NCBI RefSeq assembly: GCF_003667315.2
Contig: NZ_RCTZ02000011.1
Location: 1-64,000 of the forward strand
DNA: 64,000 bases
Direction of reading: 5' to 3'
Source: Tropicibacter alexandrii
GTDB lineage: Bacteria; Pseudomonadota; Alphaproteobacteria; Rhodobacterales; Rhodobacteraceae
The notes below the pieces were generated by a model that was given only the letters and a program-made list of their open reading frames with translations, did not search any database and was not told the DNA's origin. Each line of letters starts with the position of its first letter. The first letter of the stretch is position 1. This document shows positions 16,006-24,730 of this stretch, piece after piece. The position numbers were made by a program, and so were the translations under genes.

Positions 16006-16414
16006 GCGATTCCCCGAGAACCTGATCCCGCATCGCCCGTGCCTGCGCCGCGTCCAGCCCGATCGCCGCCCCGCGCCGCATCGCATCGGTCAGAAAGGCG
16101 TCGGCCAGCTTGTCCAACCGCACCGCCGCCCGGTCCCGGCCCATCCGGCGTTTCAGCCCGGCATTGGCCAGCGCAATGACCCCGCGCAGCAACTGCGCCT
16201 CGGCGCTGTTCGGGGGGGCCGCCATCCAGACCGGCTCCCACAACTCATGCGCCTCCCAGTAGTAGCGCGCGTCGAACAGGGCCAAGCCAAGCCGCCATGC
16301 CGGGGCGTCCGCCAGCGCGCTCTGCCCCACCTCCTTCAGCCCGTCGAACAGCGCCTCGGGATGGCGCGGCGTCAGGCCGGGGATGTAGGCGTGGGGCGGA
16401 CGCCAGCCGGTCAT
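15992..16414 (-). CDS. DUF309 protein
   Basis: A 140-residue helical protein. The core FDARYYWEAHELWEPVWMAA is the DUF309 signature; conserved His/Glu residues in this family suggest metal binding, but the function is unknown. Its ATG (16414) overlaps the stop of the alpha/beta-hydrolase gene (ATGA), so the two are translationally coupled. The last codons and TAA at 15992-15994 are embedded in operator O3 of the boxC promoter, so the operon of bclA ends where the boxC control region begins. Confidence 0.87.
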   Translation of the reverse strand: MTGWRPPHAYIPGLTPRHPEALFDGLKEVGQSALADAPAWRLGLALFDARYYWEAHELWEPVWMAAPPNSAEAQLLRGVIALANAGLKRRMGRDRAAVRLDKLADAFLTDAMRRGAAIGLDAAQARAMRDQVLGESRYAV

Positions 16415-17223
16415 GCCGCGTCCGGTTCCGCCTTTTCGATACGGTCGAGCCGGGTCAGGAACTCGGCCACCGCCGCCAAGACCGCATCGGGCTGATCGAA
16501 GTGTGGGGCGTGGCGGCAATCGTCCAGGATCAGCGTCTCGACCGGCGCATAGGACCGCGTCTCGATCTCTTCGATCTGGGCGAGCGTGCCGTATTGATCC
16601 TCGCGCCCCTGAATGGCCAGGGTTGGAATGCGCAGGTAGTCGATGACCTCGCCCACATGCCACGCCTTGAAATCCGGGTGCAGCCACGCGTCGTTCCAGC
16701 CGCGAAAGGCAGTGTCCGGGTCGCGGTGATACTTGGCCATGCGGGCCTTCAGATCCGTCTCGTAGACCGCCTTCGCCTCGGCAATGGACGCCAAGCCCAT
16801 CTCTTCGGTGAAGAAATGCGGCGCCATCAGGATCAGCCCGCGCACCCGGAAATCCTCGACCGACCCGGCATAGATCGCGGCGATGGTCGCGCCGTCGGAA
16901 TGGCCCATCAGCACACCGGAGCGAAAGCCGATGGCGTCCAGCACCTGCGGCAGAACATCCACCGCCTCGCGGGTCATGTAATCCAGCGGGCGCGGCAGGT
17001 CGGTCAGGTCCGACTGGCCATAGCCCGCGCGGGAATAGACGAAGACGCCCTTGCCGGTCGCCTGCGCCAGCGCCTCGGGAAAGTCGCGCCACAAAGCCGC
17101 GCAGCCCAGCCCCTCGTGCAGCAGCACGATGGTCGCGGCCTTATCAGGCGCGGGGCCAAAACTGCGCCACTCCAAGGTCTTGCCGCCCGCCCTCAATGTG
17201 CCCTGACCAGCGCTCCAATCCAT
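16411..17223 (-). CDS. Alpha/beta hydrolase of the benzoate cluster
   Basis: A 270-residue alpha/beta-fold hydrolase without a signal peptide. The nucleophile elbow GHSDG places Ser at 109; LLHEGLG (about 34-40) forms the oxyanion hole and the DDCRHAPHFD stretch near residue 238 carries the catalytic His. The start ATG at 17223 overlaps the stop of bclA (ATGA). Hydrolases of this type recur in Rhodobacteraceae box clusters, possibly cleaving ester precursors or pathway side products; the substrate is not evident. Confidence 0.87.
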   Translation of the reverse strand: MDWSAGQGTLRAGGKTLEWRSFGPAPDKAATIVLLHEGLGCAALWRDFPEALAQATGKGVFVYSRAGYGQSDLTDLPRPLDYMTREAVDVLPQVLDAIGFRSGVLMGHSDGATIAAIYAGSVEDFRVRGLILMAPHFFTEEMGLASIAEAKAVYETDLKARMAKYHRDPDTAFRGWNDAWLHPDFKAWHVGEVIDYLRIPTLAIQGREDQYGTLAQIEEIETRSYAPVETLILDDCRHAPHFDQPDAVLAAVAEFLTRLDRIEKAEPDAA

Positions 17224-18788
17224 CACGCATCCTCCCGCGCTGGTTCGCAGGCCAGATCGCGCAACTTGAAGCGTTGGATCTTGCCCGTCGCGGTCTTGGG
17301 CAGGTCGTCCACCACGTCGATCCAGCGCGGGTATTTCCACGCGCCGACCTTTTCCTTGACCAGCGGTTTCAGCACGGGCAGCACGTCCGCCGCCTGCGCG
17401 CCGTCCTTCAGCACGATGAAGGCCTGCGGCTTTTCCAAGCCCTCCTCGTCGCGGCGCGGCACCACGGCGGCCTCCAGCACAGCCGGATGTGCGATCAGCG
17501 CCTGCTCGACCTCGAAGGGCGAGACCCAGATGCCCGAGACTTTGAACATGTCGTCGGTGCGCCCGCAATAGATGAAACGCCCATCCTCGGTGATCTCGTA
17601 CTTGTCCCCGGTGCGGGTCCATTCGCCCTCGAACGTGGCGCGGCTCTTGGTGCGCTTGTTCCAATAGCCCTCGGCGGCAGAGGCCCCGCGCACCAGCAAT
17701 TCGCCGACGCCACCGGGGGTGATCTCCTGCCCGTCCTCGTCGACGCAGCGCAGCTCATAGCCCGGCACGGCCCGGCCCGAGGTGCCGTAGATCACGTCGC
17801 CCGGGCTGTTCGACAGAAAGATGTGCAGCATCTCGGTGCTGCCCACCCCATCGAGGATTTCCGCCCCAATCAGCTTTTCCCATTTCGCGCCCACCTCTTG
17901 CGGCAGCGCCTCCCCGGCGGAGATGCACAGGCGCAGGCCATGCTCGGGCGCGCCATGGGTTTCCATGTGATGGACCGTCGCGGCATAGAGCGTCGGCACC
18001 CCGCAAAAGATCGTGGGCCGCTCGGCGGCGATGATCTGGCAGGCCACGTCCGGCGTGGGACGCCCGTTGAACAGCACCGTCGTCGCGCCGACGGACATCG
18101 GGAAGGTCATCGCGTTGCCAAGCCCGTAGGCGAAGAAGATCTTCGCCACGGAATAGACCACGTCCTCCTCGCGGATGCCCAAGACCTGCGCGCCATAGGT
18201 GTCCGAGGTCGCGCGCAACGCGCCGTGGACATGGCGCACGCCCTTTGGCTCCCCTGTCGAGCCAGAGGAATAGAGCCAGAAGGCGCATTCATCCTCCGAG
18301 ACCTGCGCGGGATTGCAAGGTTCGGCGCCCTTCATGAAGTCATCATAGCTGATCGTGCCCTCGGGGGCCTCGCCGCCAACGACAATCACCAACCGGACGA
18401 AATCGTTGCCTTCGAGCGCGGGTTTGACCACGTCCCACAGCTCCGCCGAGACGATCACCGCCGAGGCGCGGCTGTCCTTCAGGATGAAGTCGTAGATCGC
18501 CGATGACAGCAGCGTGTTCAGCGCGATTGGCACCACATGGGCCTTGAGCGCGCCCCAGAAGATTTCCGGGTATTCGATCTGATCCAGCAGGATGCAGGCG
18601 ATGCGCTGTTCGGGGTGCAGGCCCGCGCGTTTCAAGGCCCCTGCCGCTTGATCGCTGCGCGCAGCAAGCTGGCCATAGGTCAGTGTGCGCTTCGCGCCCG
18701 CCGCCTCGCGAAAGGCGGGCTTGTCGGCGCGGCCCTCGGCCACGTGACGGTCCACGAAATAGAGGGCCGCGTTCTGGTTGTCGCTCAT
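17223..18788 (-). CDS. bclA: Benzoate-CoA ligase family protein
   Basis: Activates benzoate (or a close analogue) to benzoyl-CoA with ATP, the entry step of the box pathway. The 521 residues fit the AMP-forming acyl-CoA ligase fold: P-loop YSSGSTGEPKGVRH near 183-196, GSTEMLH near 316 and the C-terminal TGDKYE...GRTDDMFKVSG and TATGKIQR (catalytic Lys region) elements. The overall match is to the benzoate-CoA ligase subfamily. It is the first gene of a three-gene operon and is preceded by two TGCA-type operators. Confidence 0.92.
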   Translation of the reverse strand: MSDNQNAALYFVDRHVAEGRADKPAFREAAGAKRTLTYGQLAARSDQAAGALKRAGLHPEQRIACILLDQIEYPEIFWGALKAHVVPIALNTLLSSAIYDFILKDSRASAVIVSAELWDVVKPALEGNDFVRLVIVVGGEAPEGTISYDDFMKGAEPCNPAQVSEDECAFWLYSSGSTGEPKGVRHVHGALRATSDTYGAQVLGIREEDVVYSVAKIFFAYGLGNAMTFPMSVGATTVLFNGRPTPDVACQIIAAERPTIFCGVPTLYAATVHHMETHGAPEHGLRLCISAGEALPQEVGAKWEKLIGAEILDGVGSTEMLHIFLSNSPGDVIYGTSGRAVPGYELRCVDEDGQEITPGGVGELLVRGASAAEGYWNKRTKSRATFEGEWTRTGDKYEITEDGRFIYCGRTDDMFKVSGIWVSPFEVEQALIAHPAVLEAAVVPRRDEEGLEKPQAFIVLKDGAQAADVLPVLKPLVKEKVGAWKYPRWIDVVDDLPKTATGKIQRFKLRDLACEPAREDA

Positions 18789-18873
18789 GAGTTCCTCCCT
18801 GACGGGACCGCCGGGCAGGTCAGTATCGCGTCACGGGCTCCTCTTCCCATGACGCGGGCCGCAGCGGTCCGCT

Positions 18874-18946
18874 TGTGCTATATAATGCACATGGTCCGAG
18901 TCGGCTCAAGGAGTATCTGGCGCACCTATTGCACTTTAATGCACAA
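18874..18946. promoter_or_regulatory. Candidate BoxR operators upstream of bclA
   Basis: Two sites lie in the 209-base gap before bclA. TGTGC-TATATAAT-GCACA (18874-18891) is an inverted repeat with 5-base arms, and TTGCAC-TTTAAT-GCACAA (18929-18946) carries two GCAC half-sites. Both resemble the boxC operators (TGCA, AT-rich centre). A -35-like TTGAGC lies between them on the minus strand. BoxR binding is inferred. Confidence 0.6.
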
Positions 18947-18997
18947 GACCCGTCCGGGGCGCGCCGGGCGGGCCTTGTAATTTACATAGCGGTGGGC

Positions 18998-20794
18998 TCA
19001 GGCGTGTTCGCCCCGGATCACCGCCGGATCGGCATCGTCCCAAAGCCGGTCATACAGTGCCGCACGGCGGGACAGCACCTTGCGGAAGTTCAGGTTGCCC
19101 TTGGCGGTGATTTCGCCATCCCCGATGCTGGGCATCTCGGTCAGGACCATGGCGCGGGCAATGCGCGCGGCAGAGCCATGCCCGTGGCGCGCCGCCAGCT
19201 TTTCGCCAATGGCCTGCCGCAGCGCGTCGCCGACCAGCGCGCCATCCTGATCCTCGCCCATCGCAGCACTGGCCGCCGAGGGGAAGACCAGCAGGCCGAT
19301 TTCGGCTTTGTCGGCACCACAAATGACCACGTCCTGCGCCAGCCCGCCCAGTTCGGCCAGAACCTCCAGCCGAAGGTTTGCGGCGCGGACCCATGTGCCC
19401 GACATCAGCTTGAAATCCTCGGAGATGCGCCCGTCGAACCGCAAGCCTTTGGTCAGGTCACCGGGATCGACGAATTTCATCGCATCGCCGGTGATGAAGA
19501 AGCCCTCTTCGTCGAATGCCTCCGCCGTCTTGTCCGGGTCGTTCAGGTAGCCCGGCATGATATTTGGCCCCCGCACCCGGATTTCGCAGCGCATGTCCGC
19601 ATCCGGGATCATCTTGATGTCGACCCCGGTCATCGGCACGCCGACGATGCCGGACATCGTCGTCGGCTCGTGCTGGATCAGGCAGGCGGGGGCGGTTTCC
19701 GTCAGCCCCCAGCTGGAGTTCATCAGGGGCACGTCCCCGCGCACGTCGCGGGCCATGTCTTCGAGATCGCGCCAGACATCCTGCGGCAGGCTGGCCCCCG
19801 CATAGAACAGCATGTCGAGATTGCGGAAATAGCTTTCGCGCAGGGCGCGGTCCTCCTTCATCGCGTCGCGCAGCATGGCAAAGCCGACCGGGACGTTGAA
19901 GGCCAGCGTGGCGCTGTGGTCGCGGTTGTTCTCGATCGTCTTGCCGACCAGATGCGGCACCGGTTTGCCCGCATCGATGTAGAACGATCCGCCATTGGCC
20001 AGCATCATGTTGAAATTGTGCGAGCCGCCGAAGACGTGGTTCCACGGCAGCCAGTCGACGATCTTGGGCGGGCGCGTCCCGAGGAAGGGCAGCGCGTCGA
20101 GGATCTGCGCCTGATTGGCACACATCATGCGTTGCGTGGTGATGACCGCCTTGGGATGCGAGGTCGAGCCGGAGGTCATCAGGTATTTGGCGATGGTATC
20201 GGGGGTGACCTGCGCGGCGGCGGCGTCCACATCGGCCCCGTCACCCTTGAGCAGCTCGTCGAAGGTGGTCATGCCGGGCGCCGCGTTTGTGGACACCACC
20301 TTTTCCACGCCGTCGAACAGGTCGAGCGACAGGGCCTCGGCAAATTGCGCGCCATCCACCGCATAGACCATGGCGGGCTTGATGACCTCGGCACAATGGA
20401 TCAACTGCGGGCGCGCGCCGGGGATCAGGGCGTATTGCTCGGCCAAGGGCACGGTCGGCACGCCGATATATTGCGCGGCGAGCGTCAGCAGGCCGTGATC
20501 CACTCCATTGCCGGACACGACCATGATCGGGGTCTGCGGCCCCATGCCCCGTGCCAGCAAGCTGGCCGCAATGGCGCGCACCTGTTGACGGGTCTCGGCA
20601 TAGCTGACCTCGCGCCACCCCTCGCCCGAGCGTTCGGCGATGAAGACACGGTCAGGCGCCTTGTCCGCCCAAGCATCCACCCAGTCGCCGGTCTTGCTGG
20701 CGACGGGGCTCATGTCATAGGCCGAGCGCAGAACGATGCTGCCATCGGCACGATCCTCGCGCAGGACGGCGTGCGGTCGGTACTTGCTGTCCAT
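18998..20794 (-). CDS. Feruloyl-CoA-synthase-like acyl-CoA ligase
   Basis: A 598-residue AMP-forming ligase. The N-terminus VLREDRADGSIVLRS and the LMTSGSTSHPKAVITTQRMM P-loop region (about 195-215) are typical of feruloyl-CoA synthases, which activate hydroxycinnamates. SSWGLTETAPA and the GRISEDFKLMSGTWV C-terminal hinge are present. It is 15 bases upstream of an SDR dehydrogenase and downstream of the TRAP genes on the same strand. No enoyl-CoA hydratase/lyase or vanillin dehydrogenase, the usual ferulate partners, lie nearby, so the substrate may be another aromatic or arylpropanoid acid. Confidence 0.85.
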   Translation of the reverse strand: MDSKYRPHAVLREDRADGSIVLRSAYDMSPVASKTGDWVDAWADKAPDRVFIAERSGEGWREVSYAETRQQVRAIAASLLARGMGPQTPIMVVSGNGVDHGLLTLAAQYIGVPTVPLAEQYALIPGARPQLIHCAEVIKPAMVYAVDGAQFAEALSLDLFDGVEKVVSTNAAPGMTTFDELLKGDGADVDAAAAQVTPDTIAKYLMTSGSTSHPKAVITTQRMMCANQAQILDALPFLGTRPPKIVDWLPWNHVFGGSHNFNMMLANGGSFYIDAGKPVPHLVGKTIENNRDHSATLAFNVPVGFAMLRDAMKEDRALRESYFRNLDMLFYAGASLPQDVWRDLEDMARDVRGDVPLMNSSWGLTETAPACLIQHEPTTMSGIVGVPMTGVDIKMIPDADMRCEIRVRGPNIMPGYLNDPDKTAEAFDEEGFFITGDAMKFVDPGDLTKGLRFDGRISEDFKLMSGTWVRAANLRLEVLAELGGLAQDVVICGADKAEIGLLVFPSAASAAMGEDQDGALVGDALRQAIGEKLAARHGHGSAARIARAMVLTEMPSIGDGEITAKGNLNFRKVLSRRAALYDRLWDDADPAVIRGEHA

Positions 20795-20809
20795 CGGGGA
20801 CTCCTCGCG

Positions 20810-21571
20810 TCAGCGCTGTGGCAGGCGGGTCGCCGCGTCCAGCCGGATCGTCTCGCCGTTCAGATAGGGATTGGCGATGATCTGGCTGACCAGCAGCCCG
20901 TATTCCTCGGGGTTTCCCAGACGATGCGGGAAGGGGATGTTGGCCACGATGCCCTGCACGGTTTCCTCGGGAAGGCTTTCCATCATCGGCGTGTTGAACA
21001 GGCCCGGCGCGATGGTCATGATCCGCACGCCCAGCTTGGCCATCTCGCGCGCGACCGGCAGGGTCATCGCGGCGATGGCCCCTTTGGAGGCCGCATAGGC
21101 CGCCTGCCCCACCTGCCCGTCCTGAAAGGCGACCGAGGCGGTGTTGATGACAACGCCACGCTCGCCCGTGTCGAGCGGGTCCAGCGCCGCCATCTCGCGC
21201 ATGGCGTAGGACATGACGTTGTAGGTGCCGTACAGGTTGACCTTGATCGTCTTGTCGAAGACGTCGGTCGACAGCTTGCCCTCACGCCCGACGACGCGGG
21301 CCGCAAGGCCCACGCCCGCACAGTTCACGGCGATGCGCGGGGCCCCAAGCGTGTCCTTGACCGAGGCGATGGCGGCGGCGACGCTGTCCTCGGAGGATAC
21401 GTCGGTCTTGACCGCGTGCCCGCCGATCTCGGCAGCCATGGCCGACCCGCGATCCGCGTCGAAATCCAGAATGCCGACCTTGGCGCCAAGGCTGGCGAGC
21501 TTGCGCGCTGTCGCTGCACCCAGACCGCTTGCCCCTCCGGTGACGATGGCCACCTGTCCAGAAATATCCAT
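20810..21571 (-). CDS. SDR 3-hydroxyacyl-CoA dehydrogenase (HSD10-like)
   Basis: A 253-residue short-chain dehydrogenase with TGGASGLG near residue 11 (NAD binding), NCAG near residue 83 and the catalytic YAASK near 157. The APGLFNTPMM and YLNGETIRLD stretches match the HSD17B10/3-hydroxyacyl-CoA dehydrogenase branch. The start at 21571 is preferred because GAGGGA precedes it; a longer frame would run through an intergenic palindrome. In this operon it would oxidise a 3-hydroxyacyl-CoA produced from the acid activated by the neighbouring ligase. Confidence 0.87.
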   Translation of the reverse strand: MDISGQVAIVTGGASGLGAATARKLASLGAKVGILDFDADRGSAMAAEIGGHAVKTDVSSEDSVAAAIASVKDTLGAPRIAVNCAGVGLAARVVGREGKLSTDVFDKTIKVNLYGTYNVMSYAMREMAALDPLDTGERGVVINTASVAFQDGQVGQAAYAASKGAIAAMTLPVAREMAKLGVRIMTIAPGLFNTPMMESLPEETVQGIVANIPFPHRLGNPEEYGLLVSQIIANPYLNGETIRLDAATRLPQR

Positions 21572-21607
21572 CTCACGTCCCTCTTGTTTCTTGTGGCGTT
21601 GCGCAAA

Positions 21608-21633
21608 GTAGGATGGGTGATCAGCCATCCTAC
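21608..21633. repeat. GTAGGATGG / CCATCCTAC palindromic repeat, imperfect copy
   Basis: Nine-base arms GTAGGATGG and CCATCCTAC around GTGATCAG, in the gap between the TRAP permease and the SDR gene. A perfect 26-base version of the same element lies at 60756-60781, so this is a dispersed repeat family rather than a chance hairpin. Confidence 0.75.
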
Positions 21634-21643
21634 CGCAGATAAC

Positions 21644-22957
21644 TCACGGGATCAGGAACAGGGTGATCGCCGGGAAGGCCACGAGGATCACCACCCTGAT
21701 CAGGTCGGAGGCGACATAGTAGATCACCGCCCGATAGGTCTGGACCATCGGCGTTTCCGGGTCCATCGCGTTGATGACGAACAGGTTCATCCCCACCGGT
21801 GGCGTAATCAGCCCGACCTCCACCACGATCAGCGTCAGGATGCCGAACCAGATCGCCACATGTTCCGTGCTCATGCCGAAATCCAGCGAGGTGATCACCG
21901 GGAAGAAGATCGGGATCGTCAGCAGGATCATCGACAGGCTGTCCATGAAGCAGCCCAGCAACAGGTAGATCACCAAGATCACCGCCAGAACGGTGATCGG
22001 CGCCAGCCCCAGATCCACGACCCAGGCCGATAGCTCCTGCGGCACGCGCGTCCGGGCGAGGAAGCCGTTATAGAACGCCGCCCCCAGCACGATGAAAAAG
22101 ATCATCGCCGTGCTGCGCGCCGTGTCGGTAAAGCTGTCCATCAGCGTCCGCCATGTCAGACCGCCATTGACCAGCGCGATGATGCCGGTGCCCAGCGCGC
22201 CCACCGCCGCGCCTTCGGTCGGGGTGAACAGGCCCGAATAGATGCCGCCCACCACGGCGATGAACACCAGCAGCACCGGCCAGACGTCGAGCAATGCGCG
22301 GAACCGCTCGCCCATCGGCACCGCCTCGCGCACACCCGCCGCGCCGGGGTTGCGGCGGACGTAGATGCTGATGGCGATCATGTAGCCTATCGCCGCCAGA
22401 ACCCCCGGCACGAAGGCCGCGAGGAACAGCTTGGCGATGTTCTGCTCGGTCAGGATGGCATAGATCACCAGCACCACCGAGGGCGGGATCAGGATGCCCA
22501 ACGTGCCGCCCGCCGCCAGCGTCGCGGTGGAAAAGCCGCCATCATAGCCGTATCGCTTCAGTTCCGGCAGGGACACGCGCGACATGGTCGCCGCCGTGGC
22601 CAGCGACGATCCGCAGATCGCGCCGAAGCCCGCGCAGGCGCCGATGGCCGCCATGGCCACACCGCCCTTGCGGTGGCCCAGGAAATTCTCGGCGGCCTTG
22701 AACAGCGACTGGCTCATCCCGCCCAGCGTCGCGAAATAGCCCATCAGCAGGAACATCGGTACGATCGACAGCGAGTAGCTGGAAAAGGTCGTGTAGGCGA
22801 GGTCCTTCAGCTGCGCCATGGGCAGACGGGTGTTGCCCATCACCATCCACATGCCGCCAAAGCCGGTGGCGAACATCGCCAGACCAATCGGCACCCGCAG
22901 GAAGATCAGCCCCAGCAGGAACGGAAAGGAGTAAATCCCGATTTCGATATTGCTCAA
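21644..22957 (-). CDS. TRAP transporter large permease (DctM)
   Basis: A 437-residue membrane protein with about 12 helices, the ion-coupled translocation subunit of a tripartite TRAP transporter. The N-terminus (SNIEIGIYSFPFLLGLIFLRVPIG in part) and the motifs GGTLGILIPPS and TPTEGAAVGALG are characteristic. No ATG fits; a TTG at 22957 overlaps the DctQ stop (TTGA), giving the usual DctM length, so translational coupling from DctQ is likely. It probably imports the acid handled by the neighbouring ligases. Confidence 0.88.
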   Translation of the reverse strand: MSNIEIGIYSFPFLLGLIFLRVPIGLAMFATGFGGMWMVMGNTRLPMAQLKDLAYTTFSSYSLSIVPMFLLMGYFATLGGMSQSLFKAAENFLGHRKGGVAMAAIGACAGFGAICGSSLATAATMSRVSLPELKRYGYDGGFSTATLAAGGTLGILIPPSVVLVIYAILTEQNIAKLFLAAFVPGVLAAIGYMIAISIYVRRNPGAAGVREAVPMGERFRALLDVWPVLLVFIAVVGGIYSGLFTPTEGAAVGALGTGIIALVNGGLTWRTLMDSFTDTARSTAMIFFIVLGAAFYNGFLARTRVPQELSAWVVDLGLAPITVLAVILVIYLLLGCFMDSLSMILLTIPIFFPVITSLDFGMSTEHVAIWFGILTLIVVEVGLITPPVGMNLFVINAMDPETPMVQTYRAVIYYVASDLIRVVILVAFPAITLFLIP

Positions 22958-23547
22958 TGGTCCGCCCCCACGGCGTTGGGCGCGATGGTGCGGCCCGTCA
23001 TCAGTTCGTAAAGGCGCAAGAGCGCCATGTAGACACCCGCAAGCGCCGCCAGCACCGCGCCCACGAGGCTGGCCACATAGGCCCACCAGATCGGGAATTC
23101 GAGCAGCAGACTGGTCTGGCCAGAAGAGGCCTTGCGCAGCGTGCCCTCGTAAAGCTGCATCGCAATCACGACCAGCACGACGGCGAACAGCACGGCGATC
23201 AGCACTTCGAGCAGGCGGTTCACGCCGCGTGGCAGGAAATTGGTGAAGACATCGACAGAGGCATGCCCGGCGGTCACGGTGCACAGCGGCAGGAAGGCAA
23301 AGATGGTAAAGGCCATCCCCGCCTCGACCAGTTCGTAATCCCCGCGCAAGGCACCCAGCCCGGCGTCGATCAGGCCTTGGGACAGGCCCGGCAGGATACC
23401 GGCAGAGGCCATGCCATGCAGGATCGAATTGGCCTCGCGCCCGATGATCGAGATACAGGTGATCACGATCAGAAAGGTCAGAACGGCCCCACCCAGCAGC
23501 GCCATGATGCGGGCGATGCCGAGAACCACACGGTGTAGCTTGTGCAT
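22954..23547 (-). CDS. TRAP transporter small permease (DctQ)
   Basis: A 197-residue four-helix membrane protein of the DctQ family. Start ATG 23547 is preceded by GGGGGAC; an upstream in-frame ATG would add 11 polar residues. Helices lie at about 10-32, 65-85, 100-122 and 140-165. It partners the DctM encoded immediately downstream and receives substrate from one or both binding proteins encoded upstream. Confidence 0.87.
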   Translation of the reverse strand: MHKLHRVVLGIARIMALLGGAVLTFLIVITCISIIGREANSILHGMASAGILPGLSQGLIDAGLGALRGDYELVEAGMAFTIFAFLPLCTVTAGHASVDVFTNFLPRGVNRLLEVLIAVLFAVVLVVIAMQLYEGTLRKASSGQTSLLLEFPIWWAYVASLVGAVLAALAGVYMALLRLYELMTGRTIAPNAVGADH

Positions 23548-23609
23548 GGAAGTCCCCCGGAAAGGTGTGGGCCGCGACATGCGCCGCGGCCCGTCATGTC
23601 AAAGGGCGA

Positions 23610-24665
23610 TCACTTGCCCCAGCTGTCCATGTCCGAGGAATACTCGGCCATCAGCGCACGCGCCTCGTCGATCAGCGCCTGACCGTCGATGCCCTTGGAC
23701 TGCATGTCGGCAACCCAGCTTTCGTAGATCGGGTCGACGATCGGCTTCCATGCCGCCTCGGCTTCGGCCTGCGGCAGGGTGATGATGTTGTTGCCCAGAT
23801 CGACGGCGATCTGACGCGCCGGGCCATCGGCATCCGCCTGCGTACCGCCGGCAAAGATCGAGAAGGCCACGCCGGAATTGGCGTCGATCACGGCCTTGTT
23901 CTCATCCGACATCGCCTCGTAGCGGTCCTTGTTCATCGCCAGAACGAAGGTCAGGTTATACAGCGCCGGGCCTTCGAACTCGGTGTGGTTCTTCACCAGT
24001 TCGGCCACCTTCAGCGCGCTGGTCACTTCCCACGGGATGGTGGTGCCGTCCAGAACGCCCTTGGACAGGGCCTCGGACACGGCCGGAACCGGCATGCCGA
24101 TGGGCTCGGCACCGACGCGGGTCAGCAGATCGTTGACCAGACGCGAGCCGCCGCGGATCTTCATCCCTTCGAGATCGGCAGGCACGGTGACCGGCTTGTT
24201 CGTGTGGAACAGGCCCGGACCGTGGACCCAGGTGCCGACGATATGGACGTCCTTGAAATCGGCGTCCTTCATGTGGGTTTCGTACATCTTGGCATAGGCG
24301 TAGGAGGCGGCGCGCGCATCCTCGACCATGAAGGGCAGTTCGAACACCTCGGTATGCGGGAAGCGGCCCGGCGTGTAGCCGACCACGGTCCAGCCAAGGT
24401 CGACGATGCCATCGGTGACGTGGTCGATCAGTTCCGGCGGGGTGCCGCCCAGTTGCATCGACGGGTAGAGTTCGACCTTGATGCGGCCCTCGGACTGCTC
24501 CTCGACGGCGCGCGCCCAAGGCTCAAGGATCTGCGTCGGCACGTTGGCCTGCGCGGGCAGGAAGTGTTCGAGCGTCAGCACCTCTTCCTGCGCAAAGGCG
24601 GCCCCGGCGGTGAAGGCAAAGCCCAGTGCGGCGGCGGTGCCCATGAAAGTTCTACGAGTGGTCAT
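23610..24665 (-). CDS. TRAP solute-binding protein (DctP), copy A
   Basis: A 351-residue periplasmic binding protein. MTTRRTFMGTAAALGFAFTAG is a twin-arginine-type signal peptide ending at AFA, with mature start about QEEVL. DctP landmarks include QLGGTPPELID, GRFPHTEVFELPFM and KIRGGSRLVNDLL, the last containing the arginine that usually contacts a carboxylate. It is strikingly similar to the binding protein encoded 65 bases upstream (24731-25756) over the whole mature part. A ribosome site AGGGAGGA precedes the ATG. Confidence 0.9.
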   Translation of the reverse strand: MTTRRTFMGTAAALGFAFTAGAAFAQEEVLTLEHFLPAQANVPTQILEPWARAVEEQSEGRIKVELYPSMQLGGTPPELIDHVTDGIVDLGWTVVGYTPGRFPHTEVFELPFMVEDARAASYAYAKMYETHMKDADFKDVHIVGTWVHGPGLFHTNKPVTVPADLEGMKIRGGSRLVNDLLTRVGAEPIGMPVPAVSEALSKGVLDGTTIPWEVTSALKVAELVKNHTEFEGPALYNLTFVLAMNKDRYEAMSDENKAVIDANSGVAFSIFAGGTQADADGPARQIAVDLGNNIITLPQAEAEAAWKPIVDPIYESWVADMQSKGIDGQALIDEARALMAEYSSDMDSWGK

Positions 24666-24730
24666 GTCTATCCTCCCTGATATGACCTGAACCCCTGCCC
24701 CCTTGTGCCGGGAGCGCGGGGGGGTGTGCG

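Noticed and set aside
18875-22033. Plus-strand open frame of about 1050 codons opposite the ligase, SDR and TRAP genes
   Set aside because: Antisense to four recognised genes, composition typical of a mirrored GC-rich frame, no family resemblance.
21644-22957. Frameshifted DctM gene, because no ATG start is available
   Set aside because: A TTG start overlapping the DctQ stop gives a full-length DctM with a normal N-terminal helix, so no frameshift is needed.
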